Below, piece after piece: positions 34,160 through 43,965 of a stretch of 64,000 nucleotides of DNA (positions within the stretch are counted from its first letter, which is position 1; every line of letters starts with the position of its first letter). This DNA is from Clostridia bacterium. GTDB lineage: Bacteria > Bacillota > Clostridia > Christensenellales > UBA1242. Both the position numbers and the translations under genes were made by a program. The DNA lies in contig JAEEMI010000019.1 of the NCBI GenBank assembly GCA_016283155.1, positions 1-64,000 on the forward strand, given 5' to 3'. The notes under the pieces were generated by a model. It saw only the letters and a program-made list of their open reading frames with translations. It was not told the DNA's origin and searched no databases.

Positions 34160-36547
34160 ATGAGTAAATATGATAGCACAATTTTATTAAACAAAACGCC
34201 AGCGTCGTTTATGGAAAATGCTTTTTTGGATGGCAGTATTTTAGGAAATGGTCGCGTTGGTGTAGCAATTCTTGGTGCAATATCCAATGAACAAATTTTA
34301 ATCAATCATAATGCTTTAGTGCATAATGGCAAAAATGGTGTTTTACAAGATGTCAGCGATGATTTTCTAACTTTACGAAAGAAGTTTGCCGATGGAAAAA
34401 TGCTGGAAGCCGAAGAAATCTTGGAAAAATCATTCATTAAGAAAAATTGTCATTTAGCGCCGGCACAGCCTAAGCCAATGGTAAAAGTGAAGTTGGATTT
34501 TTATAATACTGGTGTGATTACCAATTATGAACGTTTGACTGATATGAAAAACGGAGAGTTGGCGGTAAGTTTTAATGCCGATGAAAAAGAACAAACCGTA
34601 CGTCGTCTTTCACTCGCTAAGTCAACTGATGTAATTGCTTATCACGTGACAAAGACTAACGGTAAAGTTCGTGTAACGATTCAATTACAGCCTTGTGATA
34701 TTGGTTGTAAATTTAACCAAGTAAAATATGAAAATGGCTACTTCTATTTCAGTTCACGCAGTGAGAATGGTCGTGATTATGGTTTAGTGGTGCGTTTAAT
34801 TATTGCTGGCGGTAATGTTAATGTTGCTGGGAATGTGGTAACATTGAAAGATGTTAATGAACTAACCATTTTGGCTAAACCATTTGTTAATGCCGATGCA
34901 AGCACAGAATTTAATAAAATCAAGATGGAATTGTCTTTAATTAAAGATAGTTATAATAAAATTGCTACTCGTAATGCTGTACCTTTTAAAAAAGCATTTG
35001 AAGAAACCAATTTGGAATTAAATACTGCTAAAACAGATGCGGATTTTAAAGAATACATTGAAAGAACTAATAATAATGAATTACCAGCAGAATTATTAGA
35101 AAGAATGTGGAATTTTGCTAAATATCTGTCTTTATGTTTGGATGGTGCTTTGTTAACTCCGGCTGGCTTATGGTGTGCAGATAATCAGTGTGATAACGGA
35201 GTAGCGGCTTTGGATGGTGTAGCTCAACTATTATATTCGGGTGTGATGAAATCATTTACGCCAGGGGCTTTGCTAAAATTATTGGATTTTTATATGAATT
35301 ATGAATCTGATTTGAAAAAGAATGCAGCTCGTGTATATGGTATGCGGGGTTATTTTGTGCCACGAATTACGGCTATGGATTCAGCGACATTTGGTGCAGT
35401 CGATTCAGCAACATTGCACTTTATTGCTTCATCGGCTTTGGCTGCAAATATGTTTTACGATTACTATTTGGTTACTGGGGATGAGAAAGTATTACGTAGT
35501 AAAATTTTTCCATTTATGCGCGGTGTTTTTGATTTCTATTCAGATTTCTTAAAATTAGATGCATCGGGTAAATACGTTACTATACCAAGTTACAGTCCGA
35601 ATGCGACACCTGGTAATTTGGTTGCTGGACGTCCATTGGTTAATTTTGCGTTGTCTTCGTCGTCGACCATTGACTTCTTAGCTTTGCAAACTTTATTAAA
35701 TAATTTAGTTAATGCTGCAAAGTTATTAAATACGGCTAAAGATGATGTGGCTGTTTGGCAAGATATGTTGACTAAAATTCCAACATTTACAGTGAATGGT
35801 GATGGATGTTTAAAAGAATATACTAATTCTGTTTTTATTGATAAGGTTGAAAACGCTGGTGTAATGCACGGTTATGGTTTGTACCCATTAAAGAACTTTA
35901 TGGTAAATGATCCACAAATTACTTATCGTCCAGCAATGATTCAAGGGGCAAGTCCTGAAGCTGAGATTGCTGCTACGGTCGCTAGTGCAAATGCAGTTAA
36001 AGCCCGTGTACGTAATGCTGCTTCATTCCAACCAACTCGTAATTTAGTGATGGCAGCGTGTCAATTAGCTTATGCAGGAGATGTAGCCGAGGTTAAAAAC
36101 TTATTGGTTAAAACGGTAAACAGTTCGGCTACGCCATCAGGATTGTTTTTATCAAATGACTGGCGTGGTTCTGGTATGACAAACAATGATAAACCTAATT
36201 TAGACATTGCAGTTTCAATGGGTGTCGGTACTGTAATTACGGATTGTATTATTCAAAGTTCAATGAATACTTTGAAAATATTGCCAATTTTAATTGAACC
36301 TTTAATGACAGGTAGTGTGAAGAATTTAGCAACTGATTTTGCAGCTAAAGTTTCAATGAATTGGGATGTGAATAAAGGTAAATTGACATTAAAAATTATG
36401 CCAACTAAAACTGTAACTGTGAATATTATGTTTAATAATGCTTTCCGTAAATTACGTAATAAAGAATTATTTTGGAATAAAAATATTAATGGCCTTGAAG
36501 CATTTAAATTAACAGCAGGAAAAATTTCTTCAATAGAAATCGGTTAA
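34160..36547 (+). CDS. Glycoside hydrolase family 95-like protein (alpha-L-fucosidase type)
   Basis: The 795-residue protein resembles GH95 enzymes, which remove alpha-linked L-fucose or L-galactose. Visible features are the N-terminal super-sandwich segment with DGSILGNGRVGVAILGAISNEQILINHNALVHNG near 25-60, an alpha/alpha-barrel region over about 300-680, and a C-terminal beta domain (KLTLKIMPTKTVTVNI). The N-terminal motif fits the family's PIGNGRLGA--FG--E-I-LNE pattern but is divergent, so substrate is uncertain. No signal peptide is present, hence a cytoplasmic enzyme acting on imported sugars. It lies between two cell-wall genes without an evident link. Confidence 0.75.
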   Translation: MSKYDSTILLNKTPASFMENAFLDGSILGNGRVGVAILGAISNEQILINHNALVHNGKNGVLQDVSDDFLTLRKKFADGKMLEAEEILEKSFIKKNCHLAPAQPKPMVKVKLDFYNTGVITNYERLTDMKNGELAVSFNADEKEQTVRRLSLAKSTDVIAYHVTKTNGKVRVTIQLQPCDIGCKFNQVKYENGYFYFSSRSENGRDYGLVVRLIIAGGNVNVAGNVVTLKDVNELTILAKPFVNADASTEFNKIKMELSLIKDSYNKIATRNAVPFKKAFEETNLELNTAKTDADFKEYIERTNNNELPAELLERMWNFAKYLSLCLDGALLTPAGLWCADNQCDNGVAALDGVAQLLYSGVMKSFTPGALLKLLDFYMNYESDLKKNAARVYGMRGYFVPRITAMDSATFGAVDSATLHFIASSALAANMFYDYYLVTGDEKVLRSKIFPFMRGVFDFYSDFLKLDASGKYVTIPSYSPNATPGNLVAGRPLVNFALSSSSTIDFLALQTLLNNLVNAAKLLNTAKDDVAVWQDMLTKIPTFTVNGDGCLKEYTNSVFIDKVENAGVMHGYGLYPLKNFMVNDPQITYRPAMIQGASPEAEIAATVASANAVKARVRNAASFQPTRNLVMAACQLAYAGDVAEVKNLLVKTVNSSATPSGLFLSNDWRGSGMTNNDKPNLDIAVSMGVGTVITDCIIQSSMNTLKILPILIEPLMTGSVKNLATDFAAKVSMNWDVNKGKLTLKIMPTKTVTVNIMFNNAFRKLRNKELFWNKNINGLEAFKLTAGKISSIEIG

Positions 36548-36568
36548 AACACATATAAATAATATAGT

Positions 36569-37597
36569 ATGCGAACCATAGTATTAACAGGTGGTGGTAC
36601 GGCAGGACACGTTTTACCACAAATGGCTTTATTACCGTATTTAAAATTGTATTATGATCGTATTGTATATATCGGTGGTAATGGTATTGAAAAGACAATC
36701 GCGATGCAAAATGGATTGTCTTATTATGAAATAACGACAGTTAAATTGCGTCGTAAATTAACTTTGAAAAATTTATTAATTCCTTTTAAGTTATTTAAAG
36801 GAATTAATGATGCTAAAAGGATTTTACGTCAATTAAAACCTGACATTGTTTTTTCAAAAGGTGGATTTGTGGCTTTACCAGTGGTAATGGCTGCATCTCA
36901 TTTGAGGATTAAAATTGTTGCTCACGAAAGTGATATGTCATTAGGATTGGCTAACCGTTTAACAGCAAAAAAATGCCAAGTACTTTGTACAACTTTCCCA
37001 TTAAAGGAAAATAAATATTCCCAAATGGTACAGACTGGTGCGATTATTCGTCAAAGTATTTATAAAGGTGATCCGAAACAAATTAAGTTACCAATTAATG
37101 GGAAGCCAAACTTATTAGTTATGGGTGGAAGTTTAGGGTCAACCGCTATTAATGATATAATTTGGTCAAATTTATCTGGACTATGTCAACAATGGAATGT
37201 ATTGCACATTACTGGTAAAGGTAAATCAAATGGTAAATACCATTGTTCAAATTATCAGCAATTAGAATTTATTGATGCACCACAGAATGCTTTTGCGTGG
37301 GCAGACGTGGTTTTAACTCGGTCTGGTTCAGGTACAGTATCGGAATTATTGGCTTTGCAAAAACCAGCAATATATGTTCCGTTACCAAAAAATGAAAGTC
37401 GCGGTGATCAAATTCAAAATGCTAATTTTTTACATCAACTTGGTGTGTGTGAAGTTTTACTTCAGGAATCATTAAACGGACCTGATTTAATAAAAATGTT
37501 AGGACAAGTTTATCGTGACCGCCAACGTTATATTGTTAATTGTGGTAGGCAAACTTGGATTGATGGTACAAATAAGATTATTGATTACTTAAAATAA
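36569..37597 (+). CDS. murG: UDP-GlcNAc:undecaprenyl-pyrophosphoryl-MurNAc-pentapeptide GlcNAc transferase MurG
   Basis: MurG makes lipid II on the inner face of the membrane. The 342-residue GT28 enzyme has the N-terminal GGGTAGHVLP loop at 8-17, GGFVALPVVMAA, HESDMSLGLANR, and the C-terminal GGSLGSTAIN and TRSGSGTVSELLALQKPAIYVPLP donor-site motifs. It is somewhat shorter than the usual 355-360. No ribosome binding site is clear. The 3' end overlaps the convergent ssb gene by 20 bases. Confidence 0.95.
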   Translation: MRTIVLTGGGTAGHVLPQMALLPYLKLYYDRIVYIGGNGIEKTIAMQNGLSYYEITTVKLRRKLTLKNLLIPFKLFKGINDAKRILRQLKPDIVFSKGGFVALPVVMAASHLRIKIVAHESDMSLGLANRLTAKKCQVLCTTFPLKENKYSQMVQTGAIIRQSIYKGDPKQIKLPINGKPNLLVMGGSLGSTAINDIIWSNLSGLCQQWNVLHITGKGKSNGKYHCSNYQQLEFIDAPQNAFAWADVVLTRSGSGTVSELLALQKPAIYVPLPKNESRGDQIQNANFLHQLGVCEVLLQESLNGPDLIKMLGQVYRDRQRYIVNCGRQTWIDGTNKIIDYLK

Positions 37598-38222
37598 AAT
37601 TTGTATCACCATTTTGTGAATTTGCATTTTCGCAATCAATTTGGTTAATTGAAATTTCGTAGGCAGTACGTGTTTGTACATCGCCGTTGTCTAAGCGTTT
37701 TTGATAATCTCGGCTTTGAATGCGCCCATAGATGTGTACTTGTTCGCCAACCATAATGTTTTTAGCAAATCGTGCGTTACGACCCCAAGCAATTGCTGGC
37801 AAATAATCGCTTTTGTTACCACTGCGGTTGCAAGCAATTAATAAATCCGCAATTTCACGATTAAATGGAGTAGTACGATATACTGGGGCTTTGCATATGT
37901 AACCAGCTAATTCAATTATATTGGGGTTTGTTGTATCAATATCATCGGTAATTTCAGTTACATATACAGTTAACATTAATCGACTGCGATTGTTTTCAAT
38001 TTTATTATAACTGCGAAATTCACCAATGATTGCTAAATTATCGCCCAACTTGACATCGTATTGTTCGACTAAATCACGATGTAAAGTGACAGGAATAGTG
38101 TCAATAATACTTGATAAACGACGTACTGACATTTGAATGTTACAGTACTCACTACCATAATAATCGTCGCAAGGGGTTGGGTTAGTGACCACCAATCCGT
38201 AAAGGTAAACTTTGTTTTCCAT
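37578..38222 (-). CDS. Single-stranded DNA-binding protein with two OB folds
   Basis: This 214-residue protein has two SSB-type OB-fold units: residues 1-100 with MENKVYLYGLVVTNP and IQMSVRRLS, and residues 105-200 with NIIELAGYICKAPVYRTTPFNREIADLLIACNRSG..DYLPAIAWGRNARFAK, the stronger SSB match, ending in a polar tail. Tandem-OB SSB-like proteins occur in Clostridia. It lacks the acidic DDDLPF-type tip of the main SSB, so it may be an accessory protein. ATG 38222 follows AAAAGGAG on the minus strand. The promoter overlaps a box array shared with comM. Confidence 0.8.
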   Translation of the reverse strand: MENKVYLYGLVVTNPTPCDDYYGSEYCNIQMSVRRLSSIIDTIPVTLHRDLVEQYDVKLGDNLAIIGEFRSYNKIENNRSRLMLTVYVTEITDDIDTTNPNIIELAGYICKAPVYRTTPFNREIADLLIACNRSGNKSDYLPAIAWGRNARFAKNIMVGEQVHIYGRIQSRDYQKRLDNGDVQTRTAYEISINQIDCENANSQNGDTNFILSNQ

Positions 38223-38261
38223 AATTTGTTTTTCTCCTTTTATTTTTATGGTTATGATTTC

Positions 38262-38290
38262 AAGATATTGGTTATTGCACAATTCGACAA
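38262..38290 (-). promoter_or_regulatory. Promoter of the two-OB SSB gene
   Basis: On the minus strand TTGTCG (38285-38290), 17 bases, TATCTT (38262-38267). The -35 box overlaps the first element of the GTCGAAA array. The leader of about 30 bases has a good Shine-Dalgarno site. Confidence 0.55.
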
Positions 38291-38349
38291 TCGCGAACAA
38301 AGTCGAAACTTGTTAGTTTTTTGTCGAAATTTAATGTAATTCGTCGAAA
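38283..38349. repeat. Array of four GTCGAA boxes at about 20-bp spacing
   Basis: TTCGAC at 38283 (inverted) and GTCGAAA at 38302, 38323 and 38343 are 19, 21 and 20 bases apart, about two helical turns, so all face one side of the DNA. The array lies between the divergent promoters of ssb and comM. A regulator-binding array is the likely meaning. Confidence 0.5.
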
Positions 38350-38383
38350 TCGGGGTTAATTTAACATAATAAATTTAATTTAG

Positions 38384-38410
38384 TTTACTTTACTGCCACT
38401 TTGTTGTAAT
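38384..38410 (+). promoter_or_regulatory. Candidate promoter of comM-dprA-topA operon
   Basis: TTTACT (38384-38389), 15 bases, TGTTGTAAT with -10 at 38405-38410. The GTG start at 38421 is ten bases from the -10 box and has no Shine-Dalgarno site. The layout copies the infA promoter. Confidence 0.45.
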
Positions 38411-38420
38411 TTTTTTACTA

Positions 38421-39968
38421 GTGATTGCAATTAAAAGTTTTGGAATTACCGGAGTTAATGGTTATATTGTCGATGTCGAAGTTGATATTGCTAAGGGTTT
38501 GCCCGGATATACATTAGTCGGTTTACCTGATAATGCGGTAAAAGAAGGTAAAGAACGTGTTAAGAGCGCAATTTTAAATTGTGATTATAAATTTCCAATA
38601 GGTAATGTGATAATTAATCTAGCTCCTGCTTCGGCTAAAAAAGAAGGTGCAATTTATGATTTGCCAATTGCTGTTGGGATTTTGGCAAATACACGAGTAA
38701 TTACTAAATCCTTAAAAGATTGGGCTTTTTTAGGTGAATTATCTTTAAATGGTGAACTGCGAAGAGTAAATGGAGTTTTACCTGCATTATTAACGGCGGT
38801 AGAACATAAAATTAAAAACGTAATTATTCCTACAGATAATTATAATGAAGCTGCCTTCGTATCGGGTATTAATGTTTACACGGCTCGTAATTTAGCTGAT
38901 GTTGTTGATTATTTTGCTGGAGATATGATAGATGCAACACCATTGTGTCAAGTTCAAACTGCTAATTTTGAAACTTTATTAGCAGATGCAGTGTATCCGT
39001 GTGATATGAAATATGTTCGTGGTCAATTTGTTGCTAAACGAGCATTGGAGATTGCTGCCGCGGGTGGTCATAATATCATATTAATTGGACCACCTGGTAG
39101 TGGTAAAACGATGTTAGCAAAATGTTTTCAAACAATATTGCCACCAATGACTTTTAATGAAAGTATGGAAACAACTAAAATTCATAGTTGTGCCGGATTA
39201 TTAGATGCAGAACACGGAATTGTATTAACGCGCCCTTTTCGTTGCCCACATCACACAGCTTCAACAGTTTCATTGGCGGGTGGTGGTAAATTCGCCCGTC
39301 CTGGAGAAATTTCTTTAGCTCATAATGGTGTTTTGTTTCTTGATGAAATGCCTGAATATAATCGTGGCTGTTTGGAATTATTGCGTCAGCCTTTAGAGAA
39401 TCATAGCATTATGATTTCACGTGCAGCAATGACAGTTGAATACCCGGCTTCATTTGTTTTGGTGGCTAGTATGAACCCGTGTCCGTGTGGTTATTATGGC
39501 AGTCGCATAAAACGTTGTAAATGTACACAATCAAAAATTCAGCACTATCTTGGTAAGATTTCTGGGCCATTATTAGATCGGATTGATTTACATATTGAAG
39601 TTGATCAAGTTACTTATAACGATTTAACTAACGATAAATTAGCAGAAGATAGCGCGACAATTCGCAAAAGAGTTACTGCGGCACGAGCAATTCAAAATCA
39701 ACGTTTTGCTGAAACTTTAATTCATAATAATGCGACAATGGATGCGGCAATGGTAAAAAAATATTGTAAGTTAAGTAGCGAAGGTGAAAATATTTTAAAA
39801 TCTGCTTTTGAGAATCTAAATTTATCAGCACGTGCCTATACGCGAATTTTGAAAGTGGCACGTACCATTGCTGATTTGGCGGGTTCACCTGAAATTTTAC
39901 CTGAACATTTAACTGAAGCAATTTCTTATCGAAGTTTGGACCGTTTTAATCGAGGTGTAAATGAATGA
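38421..39968 (+). CDS. comM: ComM/YifB family Mg-chelatase-like AAA ATPase
   Basis: ComM is a helicase-like AAA+ protein that promotes branch migration during natural transformation; other bacteria keep it as YifB. The 515-residue product has the N-terminal Lon-like domain (GLPGYTLVGLPDNAVKEGKERVKSA, with SAKKEGAIYDLPIAVGIL), Walker A GPPGSGKTML near 224, Walker B VLFLDEMPEY, CPCGYYG zinc-like loop and a C-terminal helical lid. It uses GTG as start, supported by the family N-terminus IAIKSFGITGVNGYIVDVEVD. It overlaps dprA by eight bases. Confidence 0.93.
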   Translation: MIAIKSFGITGVNGYIVDVEVDIAKGLPGYTLVGLPDNAVKEGKERVKSAILNCDYKFPIGNVIINLAPASAKKEGAIYDLPIAVGILANTRVITKSLKDWAFLGELSLNGELRRVNGVLPALLTAVEHKIKNVIIPTDNYNEAAFVSGINVYTARNLADVVDYFAGDMIDATPLCQVQTANFETLLADAVYPCDMKYVRGQFVAKRALEIAAAGGHNIILIGPPGSGKTMLAKCFQTILPPMTFNESMETTKIHSCAGLLDAEHGIVLTRPFRCPHHTASTVSLAGGGKFARPGEISLAHNGVLFLDEMPEYNRGCLELLRQPLENHSIMISRAAMTVEYPASFVLVASMNPCPCGYYGSRIKRCKCTQSKIQHYLGKISGPLLDRIDLHIEVDQVTYNDLTNDKLAEDSATIRKRVTAARAIQNQRFAETLIHNNATMDAAMVKKYCKLSSEGENILKSAFENLNLSARAYTRILKVARTIADLAGSPEILPEHLTEAISYRSLDRFNRGVNE

Positions 39969-40812
39969 AATTCAAACAATTCGGTTAGGTGATAGTAATT
40001 ATCCAAAATCTTTATTAGATTTAAAAGATCCGCCAAAACAATTGTATGTTAAAGGTAATTTAAATTTATTAAACCATCCAATGGTTTCAATTGTTGGAAC
40101 ACGTGATTGTACACGATATGGTTTGATGGTTGCTAAAGATTTGGCAACTCATTGTGCAGAAGCAGGTTTTGTTGTGGTTTCGGGGTTGGCAGAAGGAATT
40201 GATACTGCAGCACATCAAGGAGCAGGCGAAAAAACTATTGCTGTATTAGGTAATGGTATTAATGTTTATTATCCAATTATTAATAAAGAGTTGCAGAATA
40301 AAATTGCCAACACTGGATTATTAATATCAGAATATCCACCAGATTTTCACGGTGACAAGTCAACTTTCCCACAACGAAATCGCATTGTAGCAGCACTAGG
40401 ACGGGCTGTAATCGCCGTAGAGGCCGATTTACATAGTGGAACACTAATTACTATCCGTAAGGCACAAACTCTACAGCGTGTTGTTTATGCTGTTCCTGGC
40501 AATATTAATTGTTATGCTAGTCAAGGTACTAATGATTTAATTGCCAACCACGGTGCAAAAATGATTACTAATGCGGCTGATTTGATTAAAAATTTAACTG
40601 GACATAAAAGTTCAAGTCAATTACAACCAGTAAAACAAATTACTATGGATCAACAGAAAATTTTAAATATTTTGAAAACTGATGAAATTCACTTTGATGA
40701 TTTAGTTATGGAAAGTGGTTTGTCTGTTCCACAGTTGTCAACACTCTTGACAAATATGGAAATGATTGGTTTAATAGAGAAATTGCCAGGCAATTATTTT
40801 ATTGCTAAGTAA
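39961..40812 (+). CDS. dprA: DNA-processing protein DprA
   Basis: DprA loads RecA onto incoming single-stranded DNA in competent cells. The 283-residue protein has the Rossmann core with SIVGTRDCTRYGLMVAKDLA, SGLAEGIDTAAHQGAG and TFPQRNRIVAALGRAVIAVEADLHSGTLITIRKAQ, followed by a C-terminal winged helix (QQKILNILKTDEIHFDDLVMESGL). The N-terminal SAM-like domain of longer homologues is missing. It overlaps comM by eight bases, and topA starts 15 bases on, the common comM-dprA-topA order. Confidence 0.95.
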   Translation: MNEIQTIRLGDSNYPKSLLDLKDPPKQLYVKGNLNLLNHPMVSIVGTRDCTRYGLMVAKDLATHCAEAGFVVVSGLAEGIDTAAHQGAGEKTIAVLGNGINVYYPIINKELQNKIANTGLLISEYPPDFHGDKSTFPQRNRIVAALGRAVIAVEADLHSGTLITIRKAQTLQRVVYAVPGNINCYASQGTNDLIANHGAKMITNAADLIKNLTGHKSSSQLQPVKQITMDQQKILNILKTDEIHFDDLVMESGLSVPQLSTLLTNMEMIGLIEKLPGNYFIAK

Positions 40813-40827
40813 TGAGGTAGGAGGTTA

Positions 40828-42903
40828 ATGAAACTAGTAATTATTGAGGGTATTGGTAAAAAAGACACAATTAAGAAATACCTGGGTAACGGATATCAAG
40901 TTATGGCAACTGGTGGACATTTTCGCGATTTAAAAAAACGTGAATTATCTGTCGATGTCGAAAATGGTTATGAGCCACAATATGTAATTACATCAGATAA
41001 AAAAGATGTTGTTAAGTCGTTAAAGGAAACAGCGGCCAAAGCTGAATCCGTTTTAATTGCAACTGACCCGGATCGTGAGGGTGAAGCAATTGCATATCAT
41101 TTGACTTATATTTTGGGGATTGATCCAGCTAAAGCACAACGTATTGAATTTAATGAAATTACGAAGAATGCAATTAATCAAGCTTTAACTAAACCAAGAC
41201 CGATTGATATGAACTTAGTTTATGCACAAACTGCACGTCGTGTTTTGGATCGATTGGTCGGCTATAAATTGTCACCTGTTCTATCAAAGAAAATTAAATC
41301 TGGTTTATCGGCTGGTCGTGTGCAAAGTGTTACTTTGAAATTGGTAGTTGAACGTGAACGTGAGATTCAAAATTTCAAACCAGAAGAGTATTGGGATTTT
41401 TGGGCTAATCTTGAAAAAGATAAAATGAAATTCCGTGCGGCTTTGTATTATGGGCCAGATGGAAAACGATTGAAACCTGCCAATGAAGCACAAGTACAAC
41501 AAATTGTTTCGGCGCTTAAAGAAGCAAAATATACAGCAAAAGATGTAAAAAAATCGGTTACAAAACGTCATGCTCCGGCGCCATTTACTACTAGTTCAAT
41601 GCAACAAGATGCTGGTGCTAAATTAGGTTTATCATTAAAACGCACTACGATGGCAGCACAAACGTTGTATCAAGGTGTTCATATGGGTGCTCGCGGTATG
41701 ACAGCATTGGTAACTTATATTCGTACAGATAGTGTCCGTGTTTCCGCAGAAGCACAAACGGCTGCCAAGGAATATATTACGCAAAAATATGGTGCAAATT
41801 TTGTACCAGAAACTCCAAATATTTATAAAACAAAAAAATCAGCACAAGATGCCCACGAAGCGATTCGTCCAACACATTTAGATATTACGCCTGACGAGGC
41901 TGATAAATATTGTAAACCAGATGAAGCAAAACTTTACCGTTTAATTTATAATCGTTTTATTGCTTCACAAATGGCAGAAGCTACATTTAATAGCGTTCGT
42001 GTTGATATTGATGCAAATAATTATATATTCCGCGTTACTGGTCGTACGCCATTATTTGATGGTTGGTTAGCAGTTTATGGCGGTAGCAATAGTAAAACAA
42101 AGGAAGAAACCGAAAAAGAAAACGAAGATGATGCAGGTGAAAGTGCGGCAATTTTACCTGATATTAATATTGGTGACCAATTGAACTTTAAAAAATTAGA
42201 ATTTGCACAAAAATTCACACAACCTCCAGCACGTTATACAGAAGCTACTCTGGTTAAAGTAATGGAAGAAAAGGGTATTGGTCGTCCAGCAACTTATACG
42301 CCAACAGTGGCGACTTTGTTTGCACGTTTGTATATTGAAAAAGACGGTAAAGCGTTGAAACCGACCGAATTAGGCTGTTTGGTTGTGGATTGGTTAATCC
42401 AATATTTTCCTGAAATTATGAATACTGGTTTTACTGCAGATATGGAAGATAAATTGGATGATATCGCTGCAGATGGAATTGATTGGGTAACTGTTGTTGA
42501 CAACTTTTATAAACCTTTTATAAAAGTTGTTGACGAGGTTCGTGCAAACGATGGTGCGGCTAATCGCATTAAACCAGTTGAAAGTGATGAACATTGTCCA
42601 AATTGTGGTCGTGTGATGTTGATTCGTGAGAGTCGTTATGGTAAATTCTTGGCTTGTAGTGGTTATCCGGAATGTAAAACTACAAAGCCATTTGAAAAAC
42701 CTGTTTGTAAATGTCCAAAATGCGGTAAAGATATTTATAAACGTCGTAGCAAGAAAGGTAAATATTTTTATGGCTGTTCAGGATATCCAAATTGTGATTT
42801 TGTAGCGTTTGATGAACCTACCGGTGAATTATGCCCGAAATGCAAAAGTCCTTTGGTAAAAATCAAAGATGTAGTAAAATGTAGTAATCGTAATTGTCAA
42901 TAA
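40828..42903 (+). CDS. topA: DNA topoisomerase I (type IA)
   Basis: TopA relaxes negative supercoils. The 691-residue protein has the N-terminal TOPRIM domain (LVIIEGIGKKDTIKKYL, ATDPDREGEAIAYHL), the catalytic Tyr297 in TYIRTDS, GIGRPATYTPTVATL in domain IV, and three C-terminal zinc-finger units of four cysteines each (the first two with GKFLACSGYPEC and GKYFYGCSGYPNC). The first TOPRIM motif reads EGIGKKDTI in place of the common ESPAKAKTI, a mild divergence. It precedes hslV by 12 bases, a usual Firmicute arrangement. Confidence 0.95.
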   Translation: MKLVIIEGIGKKDTIKKYLGNGYQVMATGGHFRDLKKRELSVDVENGYEPQYVITSDKKDVVKSLKETAAKAESVLIATDPDREGEAIAYHLTYILGIDPAKAQRIEFNEITKNAINQALTKPRPIDMNLVYAQTARRVLDRLVGYKLSPVLSKKIKSGLSAGRVQSVTLKLVVEREREIQNFKPEEYWDFWANLEKDKMKFRAALYYGPDGKRLKPANEAQVQQIVSALKEAKYTAKDVKKSVTKRHAPAPFTTSSMQQDAGAKLGLSLKRTTMAAQTLYQGVHMGARGMTALVTYIRTDSVRVSAEAQTAAKEYITQKYGANFVPETPNIYKTKKSAQDAHEAIRPTHLDITPDEADKYCKPDEAKLYRLIYNRFIASQMAEATFNSVRVDIDANNYIFRVTGRTPLFDGWLAVYGGSNSKTKEETEKENEDDAGESAAILPDINIGDQLNFKKLEFAQKFTQPPARYTEATLVKVMEEKGIGRPATYTPTVATLFARLYIEKDGKALKPTELGCLVVDWLIQYFPEIMNTGFTADMEDKLDDIAADGIDWVTVVDNFYKPFIKVVDEVRANDGAANRIKPVESDEHCPNCGRVMLIRESRYGKFLACSGYPECKTTKPFEKPVCKCPKCGKDIYKRRSKKGKYFYGCSGYPNCDFVAFDEPTGELCPKCKSPLVKIKDVVKCSNRNCQ

Positions 42904-42915
42904 AAGGAGATTAAA

Positions 42916-43449
42916 ATGGAATTACACGGAACAACAATTATTGCGGTAAAACGCGACAATAAAACGGTCGTAGCAGGTGATGGTCAGGTTACCGCTGGCG
43001 AATCTGTAATTTTGAAAGGAAATGCTGTCAAGGTTCGTCGTTTATATGATGATAAAGTTGTGGCTGGTTTTGCCGGCTCTGTTGCAGATGCTTTCACTCT
43101 ATGTAATAAATTTGAAGAAATGTTGCAAAAGCATTCTGGAAACTTATTACGTTCGGCAGTCGAATTGGCACAAACTTGGCGTACCGACCGTGCACTTGGT
43201 AAATTGGAAGCAATGATGATTGTTGCCGATAAAGAACGTGTCTTGTTGTTGAGTGGTGATGGCAACGTCATTGAACCTGATGGTGGCTGTGTGGCGGTTG
43301 GTAGCGGTGGTAACTATGCTTTGGCAGCTGCAAAAGCATTAATGAAGAATACTAAAATGACCGCACGTGAAATCGCACAAGAAGCAATGAATGTTGCCAG
43401 CGACATTTGTATTTTCACTAATAAAAATTTAACGATTGAAGAGTTGTAA
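42916..43449 (+). CDS. hslV: ATP-dependent protease proteolytic subunit HslV (ClpQ)
   Basis: HslV is the proteasome-like peptidase of the HslUV complex. The 177-residue protein begins [26 protein letters not shown]; processing before the first Thr of the HGTT motif would expose the catalytic residue after a five-residue propeptide. Core motifs [12 protein letters not shown] and [28 protein letters not shown] follow. AAAGGAG precedes ATG 42916. Its partner hslU is 2.4 kb away, with two unrelated genes between. Confidence 0.95.
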   Translation: MELHGTTIIAVKRDNKTVVAGDGQVTAGESVILKGNAVKVRRLYDDKVVAGFAGSVADAFTLCNKFEEMLQKHSGNLLRSAVELAQTWRTDRALGKLEAMMIVADKERVLLLSGDGNVIEPDGGCVAVGSGGNYALAAAKALMKNTKMTAREIAQEAMNVASDICIFTNKNLTIEEL

Positions 43450-43477
43450 ATTTTATATAAGGATATATTTCGATTCG

Positions 43478-43936
43478 ATGGATTGTTATTATTGCACCCC
43501 AGATGAAAGTAAAGTTTTATATAAAGGAAAATTCTGGACACTTGTTTTTCATAAACAAGATTATTTGGGTCGTTGCATATTAAATACTAATCGGCATATT
43601 GATAATTTTTCTAAATTATCTGATGATGAAATCATTGATTTAAGAAATATGTTATCTGCTGTTGAGAATGAACTTAAAGATTTATTTGGTTGCACAATGT
43701 TAAATTGGGCTTGTAATATGAATAACGTATACTCAGAAGAAAATCCAAATCCACACGTTCACATACACATTAGACCTAGATACAAAAATCCAGTAAATAT
43801 AAACGGAACAATTTATGTTGATAGGGAATTTGGTTCTCATTATGACAGAAAAGCTTCTGTTCAGTTTGACACAGTAACAATAAAGTTTATTTTTAATCAA
43901 ATTAAAGACAATTTCTTAAAATATTATATTAAATAA
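43478..43936 (+). CDS. HIT family nucleotide hydrolase
   Basis: This 152-residue protein has the histidine-triad motif HVHIHIRPR near 112-120 and an N-terminal CYYC that often binds zinc in HIT proteins. The LGRCILNTNRHIDNFSKLSDDEIIDL segment is typical of Ap4A-hydrolase-like HIT members, which cleave dinucleoside polyphosphates or AMP derivatives. ATG 43478 with AAGGA upstream is preferred over an extension that overlaps hslV. It separates hslV from hslU. The substrate is not predictable from sequence. Confidence 0.85.
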   Translation: MDCYYCTPDESKVLYKGKFWTLVFHKQDYLGRCILNTNRHIDNFSKLSDDEIIDLRNMLSAVENELKDLFGCTMLNWACNMNNVYSEENPNPHVHIHIRPRYKNPVNINGTIYVDREFGSHYDRKASVQFDTVTIKFIFNQIKDNFLKYYIK

Positions 43937-43965
43937 AGTTTTGTGTACTTTGTTTATATTTTCTT
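43936..43965 (+). terminator. Weak terminator after the HIT gene
   Basis: AAAGT (43937-43941) and ACTTT (43949-43953) form a short stem followed by a T-rich stretch. It is weak but it lies exactly between the convergent stops of the HIT and 580-residue genes. Confidence 0.3.
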
